Below, piece by piece: positions 36,528 through 41,560 of a DNA stretch of 41,560 bases. The position numbers and the translations under genes were made by a program. Source of the stretch: Acidimicrobiaceae bacterium (GTDB lineage Bacteria > Actinomycetota > Acidimicrobiia > Acidimicrobiales > Aldehydirespiratoraceae); assembly GCA_009843735.1 (NCBI GenBank), contig VYCW01000026.1:1-41560 (forward strand). The letters are read 5' to 3'. Every line of letters starts with the position of its first letter. Within the stretch, counting starts at the first letter, position 1. The notes beneath the pieces are model-generated. The model worked only from the letters and a program-made list of their open reading frames with translations, did no database searches and was not told the DNA's origin.

Positions 36528-36537
36528 ACGGTAGCCT
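36528..36537. promoter_or_regulatory. Overlapping divergent -10 boxes for the RsmC-like gene and def
   Basis: The ten bases ACGGTAGCCT hold TAGCCT on the plus strand (36532-36537, 9 bases before the def GTG) and TACCGT on the minus strand (36533 down to 36528, 6 bases before the reverse GTG). The two boxes share the TA at 36532-36533. Only 25 bases separate the two start codons. Confidence 0.6.
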
Positions 36538-36546
36538 CAAATAGCA

Positions 36547-37107
36547 GTGGCCCCCTACGAGATACGCATCATCGGTGACCCGGTCCTGCGGCGCCGCGCT
36601 GCCGACGTGGACAACGTCGACGGCACTCTGGTGCGGATCGTCGAGGACATGGTCGAGACCATGTACAGCGCGGACGGCATCGGTCTGGCCGCCCCCCAGG
36701 TCGGGGTGCAGAAGCGTCTGTTCGTATGGGACATGGGTGACGGCCCCCGCACCATCGTCAACCCGCAGATCGTCGAGTCCGACGGCGAGTGGGTCTACGA
36801 CGAGGGATGCCTGTCGGTACCCGGGCTGACCTGGGAGATCGTCAGGCCCAAGGAGGTCCACATCGTCGGCCGGGACCTCGACGGCAACGAGGTCTCCGTG
36901 GAGGCCGACGAGCTTGAGGCCCGCCTGTTCCAGCACGAGCTGGACCACCTCGACGGCACCCTGCTGATCGAGCGTCTCGATGACTCCACCCGGAAGGCTG
37001 CCCTGCGCACGCTGCGCGAGATGGGGATCGGGCCCGGCTCGCCCACATCGTCACGGCCGCCGGACACAGGAGGCGACAAGCCTTCGGGCGGTCTGCGCCT
37101 GCTGTGA
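36547..37107 (+). CDS. def: Peptide deformylase
   Basis: Def removes the formyl group from new protein N-termini. All three family motifs are intact: GIGLAAPQVG, EGCLSVPG with the metal-binding Cys, and QHELDHLDG with the HExxH metal site. A Gly/Pro-rich tail follows after about residue 160. The length is 186 residues. The GTG start lies 9 bases behind the TAGCCT box. Its stop overlaps fmt by four bases (GTGA), pairing formyl addition and removal in one operon, as in many bacteria. Confidence 0.95.
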   Translation: MAPYEIRIIGDPVLRRRAADVDNVDGTLVRIVEDMVETMYSADGIGLAAPQVGVQKRLFVWDMGDGPRTIVNPQIVESDGEWVYDEGCLSVPGLTWEIVRPKEVHIVGRDLDGNEVSVEADELEARLFQHELDHLDGTLLIERLDDSTRKAALRTLREMGIGPGSPTSSRPPDTGGDKPSGGLRLL

Positions 37108-38093
37108 CCGCGCGCTCGGCCTCTGGCTGGCGCGTCGTCTACTTCGGCACCCCCGAGGTGGCGGTGGCGCCGCTTCAGGCGCTGTGCCGGGCCGGACACG
37201 ACGTGGCCCTGGTGGTCACCCGGCCGCCGAAGCGCCGGGGGCGGCGCCAAGCCCCGACGCCCTCACCGGTGGAGCACGCGGCCACGGACCTTGGCCTGGA
37301 GATCACCTACGACGTTGAGGACGCGGTCGCGGTCGAGGCCAACCTGGGCGTGGTCGTCGCCTACGGCGAGTACATACCCGAAGAGGTCTTCGAACGGCGC
37401 CGCACGGTGAACCTGCACTTCTCGCAGCTGCCCCGGTGGCGGGGGGCGGCGCCGGTGGAGCGGGCCATCCTGGCCGGCGACACCGAGACCGGTGTGTGCC
37501 TCATGGACGTTGCCTCGGAGATCGACACCGGGGCCGTGTACCGCCGGGCGTCCACCGGGATCCGGCCGGAAGAGACGGCCGACGAGCTGCGGACCCGGCT
37601 CTGCGAGTTGGGCATCGGGCTGCTGCTCGACGCGCTCGCGGCGGGGTTCGGCGATCCGGTCCCGCAGTCGGGTGAGATGACCTGGGCCGACAAGATCGAG
37701 TCCGGCGAGTTGCGAATCGACTGGTCGGCGCCGGCCGGGCACGTCCTGCGGCTGGTGCGGGTGGGTGGTGCCTGGACGGTCTACAGAGGTCGTCGCTTGA
37801 AGGTCCTAGCGGCCGAACCGGCGGCCCATGCCAACAACGCAGACGATTCCGGTGCCGGCGATTCCGCCGACTCCGGCGCTGACGTGCCCGGTGGCTCCGC
37901 TCCCGGCGATGCCCGTGCCGCAGGCACGATCTGGCAGGTGTCGGTATCGGGCAGCAGGCCTGGGGTGCAGGTCGTCACCGGCCGCGGCGCGCTGAGACTG
38001 CTGACCGTCCAGTCGGAGGGGCGGGCCGCGGTGTCGGCCCGTGACTGGATCAACGGTGCCCGCATTGCCAACGGCCAGCGGTTCGACCCGTGA
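37104..38093 (+). CDS. fmt: Methionyl-tRNA formyltransferase
   Basis: Fmt formylates initiator Met-tRNA using 10-formyl-THF. The N-terminal catalytic domain has YFGTPEVAVAPLQAL, and the folate/formyl site is in VNLHFSQLPRWRGAAPVERA, where the motif is HxSxLPxxRG. The C-terminal tRNA-binding domain (about 205-325) contains VTGRGALRLLTVQSEGR. A 35-residue low-complexity insert rich in Asp, Ser, Gly and Ala (about 238-272) interrupts it. At 329 residues it is complete. It is coupled by GTGA overlaps to def upstream and rsmB downstream. Confidence 0.95.
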   Translation: MTARSASGWRVVYFGTPEVAVAPLQALCRAGHDVALVVTRPPKRRGRRQAPTPSPVEHAATDLGLEITYDVEDAVAVEANLGVVVAYGEYIPEEVFERRRTVNLHFSQLPRWRGAAPVERAILAGDTETGVCLMDVASEIDTGAVYRRASTGIRPEETADELRTRLCELGIGLLLDALAAGFGDPVPQSGEMTWADKIESGELRIDWSAPAGHVLRLVRVGGAWTVYRGRRLKVLAAEPAAHANNADDSGAGDSADSGADVPGGSAPGDARAAGTIWQVSVSGSRPGVQVVTGRGALRLLTVQSEGRAAVSARDWINGARIANGQRFDP

Positions 38094-39295
38094 GCCGGAC
38101 CAATCGCCGCGATAGGGCCTCCCACGCCCGTCGGGTGAGCGGGAAGGCACGACAAGGCCGGTCATCGGCCGGGCGGAAAGCGACTGGGGACGCCCGCCGG
38201 GTTGCGCTTGATGTGCTGGTCCGCATCGACACCGACGGCGCCTACGCCAACATTGCCCTGCCCGCCGCTCTGGGTCAGTCTGGCCTGGACGAGCGTGACC
38301 GGGCCTTCGCCACCGAGCTCGTCTACGGCGTCACCCGCCGCAGGCGGGCGCTGGACTGGGCGCTGGACACCTTCCTGGCAACGCCTCCGCCACCTCCCGC
38401 CCGAGCCGCGCTCCGCATGGGGGCCTACCAACTCATCGCGTTGGACACCCCGGCCTACGCGGCGGTCTCGGCCACGGTGGCCGCGACTCCCCGCAGCCAT
38501 CGAGGCCTGGTCAACGCAGTGCTGCGACGGGTGGGCGATGCCGGAATGCCGGACTGGCCCGACGACGCGACCCGGCTCAGCTATCCCGACTGGATCGTCG
38601 AAGCGCTCACAACCGACCTCGGCCACAACACCGCGCTCGAGGTCCTGGAGTCGATGAACGCTCCGGCCCGGGTCCACCGCCGTGCAGACGGCTACGTGCA
38701 GGATCTGAGCTCGCAGATGGTGATCGACGCCATGGGTGTTCAGCCCGGGGATCTGGTGGCCGACATGTGCGCGGCGCCGGGCGGCAAGGCCACTGCGCTG
38801 GCCGGGCGCGGCGCTTCCGTGATCGCCTGCGACTCCCAACTGGGACGGATCGGGCTGATGAAGGCCAACCGGGAGTCACTGGACGCCGGCTCCATGTATG
38901 TGGTGGCGGCCGACGGACGGCATCCGCCGTTGCGGCCGGGCTGCTTCGACGCAGTGCTGGTGGACGCGCCGTGCAGCGGTCTGGGAACCCTGAGGCGTCG
39001 CCCCGACGCCCGCTGGCGCATCGAGCCGTCGGCCGTGCCGAGGCTGACCCGTCTACAGGCCGATCTACTGCACGCGGCCGCCGGGTTGCTGCGGCCGGGT
39101 GGAGAGCTGGTCTACAGCGTCTGCACCCTCACGGCCGCCGAGACGCTTGCGGTCGCGGCCGAAATGACGGCCAACGGTCGTTTGGAGCCGCTGCCTGCCC
39201 CGGCCGAGCCTTGGTCACCCCACGGCAGCGGCGCCATGCTCCTCCCCGACGCCGACCACGACGGCATGGCCCTGTTTCGCTGGCGCCGCCGCTGA
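38090..39295 (+). CDS. rsmB: 16S rRNA (cytosine-5-)-methyltransferase RsmB
   Basis: RsmB methylates C967 of 16S rRNA. The 401-residue protein has a basic N-terminal tail and a NusB-like RNA-binding domain (about 35-165, with FATELVYGVTRRRRALDWALD). A Rossmann methyltransferase domain follows. SAM motif I is DMCAAPGGKATALAG. Both catalytic cysteines are present: DAPCSGLGTLRRRPDARW and VYSVCTLTAAET. The GTG start overlaps the fmt stop. A hairpin follows two bases after the stop. In many actinobacteria rpe comes next; here a MogA/MoaB-type gene does. Confidence 0.93.
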   Translation: MSRTNRRDRASHARRVSGKARQGRSSAGRKATGDARRVALDVLVRIDTDGAYANIALPAALGQSGLDERDRAFATELVYGVTRRRRALDWALDTFLATPPPPPARAALRMGAYQLIALDTPAYAAVSATVAATPRSHRGLVNAVLRRVGDAGMPDWPDDATRLSYPDWIVEALTTDLGHNTALEVLESMNAPARVHRRADGYVQDLSSQMVIDAMGVQPGDLVADMCAAPGGKATALAGRGASVIACDSQLGRIGLMKANRESLDAGSMYVVAADGRHPPLRPGCFDAVLVDAPCSGLGTLRRRPDARWRIEPSAVPRLTRLQADLLHAAAGLLRPGGELVYSVCTLTAAETLAVAAEMTANGRLEPLPAPAEPWSPHGSGAMLLPDADHDGMALFRWRRR

Positions 39296-39297
39296 AT

Positions 39298-39336
39298 TGG
39301 CAGCGTTGTGCACGGTATGCGTGCATTGTGCTGCCA
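39298..39336. other. Two-tier hairpin after rsmB
   Basis: TGGCAGC (39298-39304) pairs with GCTGCCA (39330-39336). A 4x4 internal loop (GTTG/TTGT) follows, then TGCAC (39309-39313) pairs with GTGCA (39321-39325) around the loop GGTATGC. It begins two bases after the rsmB stop and probably ends or stabilises that transcript; no U-tract follows. Its geometry and the TATGC in its loop match the dyad at 14757-14807. Confidence 0.55.
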
Positions 39337-39368
39337 GTTCGGGTGGGGTGAGGTGGGGAGGCTGTGGG

Positions 39369-39374
39369 TAGGGT
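39369..39374 (+). promoter_or_regulatory. -10 box of the MogA/MoaB-type gene (leaderless start)
   Basis: TAGGGT, preceded by TGGG, ends 7 bases before the ATG at 39382. This favours that ATG over an upstream in-frame GTG at 39364, which would lie before the box. No ribosome-binding site is present. Confidence 0.6.
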
Positions 39375-39381
39375 CGAAGCC

Positions 39382-39891
39382 ATGGGACACGGCGACGGCA
39401 GCGGCGAATCCGGCATGGATGCCAAGGTGCTCACCGTTTCCGACGGTGTGGTGCAGGGCACCCGGCAGGACCGCAGCGGCGAGGCGCTGGAGGCCTACCT
39501 CGCAGGGGCCGGATGGCGCGTGGTGGAGCGGGCTGCGATCGCTGACGGCGTGGATTCGGTGGCGGGCGAGCTGCGACGGCTGGCCGACGGCTTCCATGGC
39601 CTGATCGTCACCACCGGCGGTACGGGATTCGGGCCCCGCGACTCAACCCCGGAGGGGACCCGGGCCGTGATCGATCGGGAGGCTCCGGGGCTGGCCGAGG
39701 CCATGCGCCTGGTCAACCCTCTGGGTCGCCTGTCGCGAGGGGTGGCCGGCACGCTCGGCACCACGCTGGTCCTGAACACCCCCGGCTCCTCCAAGGGATG
39801 CGTCGAGACGGTCGACGCCGTCATCGACGTGGTCGGCCATGCCGTGCGACTTCTCGTCGACAACTACGACCCGCACCCCCACGGCGGGTGA
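39382..39891 (+). CDS. MogA/MoaB-family molybdenum cofactor protein
   Basis: A 169-residue protein of the MogA/MoaB type, which adenylylates molybdopterin before molybdate insertion. Family blocks are AKVLTVSDGVVQGTRQDRSG, the nucleotide/MPT-binding GLIVTTGGTGFGPRDSTPE, GLAEAMR, and VLNTPGSSKGCVETV near the end. MogA and MoaB cannot be told apart from sequence alone. No other moa or mob gene is in the window, so it is away from the rest of its pathway. The start at 39382 is chosen from the -10 box spacing. It precedes ribD by 76 bases. Confidence 0.88.
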   Translation: MGHGDGSGESGMDAKVLTVSDGVVQGTRQDRSGEALEAYLAGAGWRVVERAAIADGVDSVAGELRRLADGFHGLIVTTGGTGFGPRDSTPEGTRAVIDREAPGLAEAMRLVNPLGRLSRGVAGTLGTTLVLNTPGSSKGCVETVDAVIDVVGHAVRLLVDNYDPHPHGG

Positions 39892-39967
39892 GCCGGTCCC
39901 GCCCGAGTCCGTGACCCCAGCCGCCCGGAGCGTCAGAACCGGCGCAGGCAGCCGCTGGGAGGGGGCC

Positions 39968-40972
39968 ATGGACAAGGCCATCGACGCTGCTTCGTTTGTT
40001 CGCCACCTCACCAGCCCCAATCCGTGGGTCGGCTGCCTGGTGATAACGCCCAACGGCAGCGCCTTCACAGGGGCGACCAGCCCGCCCGGCGGTCCCCACG
40101 CCGAGCGCCACGCCCTGGCCTCAGCGGGCCCGGCCGCCAAGGACGCCACCCTCATCACCACGCTCGAGCCGTGCGACCACCAGGGCCGCACCGGCCCCTG
40201 CACCGACGCCATCATCGAGGCCGGCATCCGCCGGGTGGTGATCGCCGTGCTCGACCCCGACCCCGCGGTCTCGGGCGCCGGCGTGGCCAGGCTGCGATCG
40301 GAGGGCGTCGAGGTGCTGGTCGGGGTACGGCAGGCCGAAGTCGAGCGCCAGCTACTGGCGTACCTGCACCACCGGCGCACCGGCCGGCCCTGGATGGTGG
40401 CCAAACTCGCGGCCAGCATCGACGGCCGTACCGCGGCACCCGACGGCACGTCGCAGTGGATCACCTCCCTGGAGGCTCGCACCGACGCTCACCGCCTGCG
40501 GGCTGTCTCCGACGCGGTGATCGTGGGCGCGGGCACCGTCCGGGCCGACAATCCCAGCCTCACCGTGCGCCACTGGACCCCGCCCGGGGGCCGGGTCTGG
40601 AGCGACGGCCGCGAGCCAACCGGGGTGGTCCAGCCCCGGCGGGTGGTGGTCGGGTCGGCTGCAAGGGGGGCTCGTATCCATCCGTGCCTGCAGTGGGAGG
40701 GCTCCCTCGACGACCTGGTGGTGCGGCTGGGTTCCGATGGCGCCACCCAGGCTCTCATCGAGGGCGGCCCGGCGGCGGCGGGGGCGTTCGTGCGGGCCGG
40801 GCTCGTTAACAGCTTCGTCGTATACGTCGCGCCGGCCCTCTTCGGTGGCGACGACGGGGCGCCCATACTCTCGGGACCCGGAGCCGAGTCCATAGGTGAC
40901 ATCATTCGGGGCTCGATCACCGCAGTGGAGCGCCTCGGACCCGACGTGCGCATCGACGTGGCGGTGAGCTGA
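39968..40972 (+). CDS. ribD: Bifunctional riboflavin deaminase/reductase RibD
   Basis: RibD carries out the second and third steps of riboflavin synthesis. The N-terminal zinc deaminase (about 1-140) has the HAE motif at H44-E46 and zinc cysteines C69 and C78 in LEPCDHQGRTGPC. The NADPH reductase half (about 145-334) has MVAKLAASIDGRTA, SDAVIVGAGTVRADNPSLTVR and LIEGGPAAAGAF. The ATG at 39968 has a strong GGGAGGGGG site. The frame is open upstream, including a GTG at 39911, and this start leaves the N-terminus slightly short for the family. ribE, ribBA and ribH, often next to ribD, are not between it and hisG. Confidence 0.93.
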   Translation: MDKAIDAASFVRHLTSPNPWVGCLVITPNGSAFTGATSPPGGPHAERHALASAGPAAKDATLITTLEPCDHQGRTGPCTDAIIEAGIRRVVIAVLDPDPAVSGAGVARLRSEGVEVLVGVRQAEVERQLLAYLHHRRTGRPWMVAKLAASIDGRTAAPDGTSQWITSLEARTDAHRLRAVSDAVIVGAGTVRADNPSLTVRHWTPPGGRVWSDGREPTGVVQPRRVVVGSAARGARIHPCLQWEGSLDDLVVRLGSDGATQALIEGGPAAAGAFVRAGLVNSFVVYVAPALFGGDDGAPILSGPGAESIGDIIRGSITAVERLGPDVRIDVAVS

Positions 40973-41021
40973 GCGCCCGGGCGGGTAGGGGCCGCCGGGC
41001 AGTGCTCGGCCCGCACGCCGG

Positions 41022-41027
41022 TAGCCT
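41022..41027 (+). promoter_or_regulatory. -10 box of hisG
   Basis: TAGCCT, preceded by CCGG, predicts transcription starting near 41034 and a leader of about 34 bases with an AAGGA ribosome-binding site 7 bases before the hisG ATG. The box is the same as at gmk, but here the gene has a leader. Confidence 0.5.
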
Positions 41028-41067
41028 CAGCGCCGTCGCTGGCGCTCGCGAGGCTTAAGGAACGCCG

Positions 41068-41560
41068 ATGCTAGAGCTCGTACTTCCCAAGGGATCGCTC
41101 GAGAAGTCCACCCTCGAGCTGTTCGAGGCTGCCGACCTGCCCGTGCGGCGATCCTCGGACGTGGCCTACAGCGCCTCGATCGCCGATCCCCGCATCAGCG
41201 ACGTGAGGATCCTGCGGCCCCAGGAGATCCCCGTCTACATCGCCGACGGCCTCTTCGACATCGGCATCACCGGCCGGGACTGGGTGGAGGAGACGGGCAG
41301 CGAGGTGGTCTCGCTCGGCGAACTGCAGTACTCCAAGGCGACGGCGTTGCCGATCCGGGTGGTGCTGGCGGTGGCCGGAGACTCGCCCTACCAGAGCATC
41401 GCCGACCTCCCCCAAGGCGTTCGAGTGTCGACCGAGTACCCGGGGCTGACCCGCCGGTTCTTCGAGAGCGCCGGCATCGAGGCCCAGATCGCGCTGAGCT
41501 ACGGGGCCACCGAGGCCAAGGTGCCCGACATCGTGGACGCGGTGGTCGAGATCACCGAGA
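41068..41560 (+). CDS. hisG: ATP phosphoribosyltransferase (3' partial)
   Basis: HisG joins ATP and PRPP in the first, feedback-regulated step of histidine synthesis. The visible 164 codons begin MLELVLPKGSLEKSTLELF and contain ILRPQEIPVYIADGLFDIGITGRDW, both standard in HisG, and VSTEYPGLTRRFFESAGI. The PRPP-binding region and any C-terminal regulatory domain lie beyond the window, so long and short forms cannot be told apart. There is no sign of frame disruption up to the edge. The ATG is supported by AAGGA 7 bases upstream. Confidence 0.93.
   Translation, partial: MLELVLPKGSLEKSTLELFEAADLPVRRSSDVAYSASIADPRISDVRILRPQEIPVYIADGLFDIGITGRDWVEETGSEVVSLGELQYSKATALPIRVVLAVAGDSPYQSIADLPQGVRVSTEYPGLTRRFFESAGIEAQIALSYGATEAKVPDIVDAVVEITE

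Overview
The window is about 70% G+C and almost fully coding. It reads as a conserved housekeeping stretch of an actinobacterial chromosome. Lineage clues are an actinobacterial-type integration host factor (mIHF) next to gmk, a helicase-dead PriA, the rpoZ-coaBC-metK-priA-def-fmt-rsmB order, and many GTG starts that lie 6-9 bases behind a TANNNT -10 box (leaderless transcription). I infer Actinomycetota, probably class Acidimicrobiia or a relative. The class is a guess from gene order, not a computed placement.

Layout, left to right. Bases 1-3305 hold the 3' part of secF and a bifunctional rel, then a terminator-like hairpin. Bases 3442-9312 hold hisS-aspS, an unrecognised membrane protein, rarA, a DUF948-type protein and a small membrane-anchored protein. 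Bases 9309-14742 hold alaS-ruvX-mltG-aroE. Bases 14757-18891 hold a long hyphenated dyad, a prepilin peptidase, then aroB, an M24 peptidase, efp and nusB. Bases 18892-20999 are an accessory insert: a GNAT acetyltransferase facing a HAD phosphatase/NTF2-like pair, separated by a perfect-stem bidirectional terminator. Bases 20941-30059 are the complete UMP pathway (pyrR-pyrB-pyrC-carA-carB-pyrD-pyrF) behind an extended -10 promoter and a PyrR-type RNA hairpin. Bases 30124-35894 hold mihF, gmk, rpoZ, coaBC, metK and priA. Bases 35883-41560 hold a reverse-strand RsmC-like methyltransferase, divergent def-fmt-rsmB, a MogA/MoaB-type protein, ribD, and the start of hisG, which is cut by the window end.

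The genes cover translation (three aminoacyl-tRNA synthetases, EF-P, deformylase, Met-tRNA formyltransferase, rRNA methyltransferases), stringent response, nucleotide synthesis, shikimate steps, CoA and SAM synthesis, replication restart, cell-wall assembly and protein export. Many genes overlap by 4 bases (ATGA/GTGA), indicating translationally coupled operons.

I found no CRISPR array, tRNA, rRNA, transposase, phage gene or evident defence system. The points most worth a second look are the recurring -10/leaderless-start architecture, two overlapping divergent -10 boxes at def, the PyrR RNA element, two hairpins of matching geometry after aroE and rsmB, a class 1 PyrD without PyrK, a PriA that has lost both its P-loop and half its zinc ligands, and a CoaC domain lacking two residues essential in E. 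coli.
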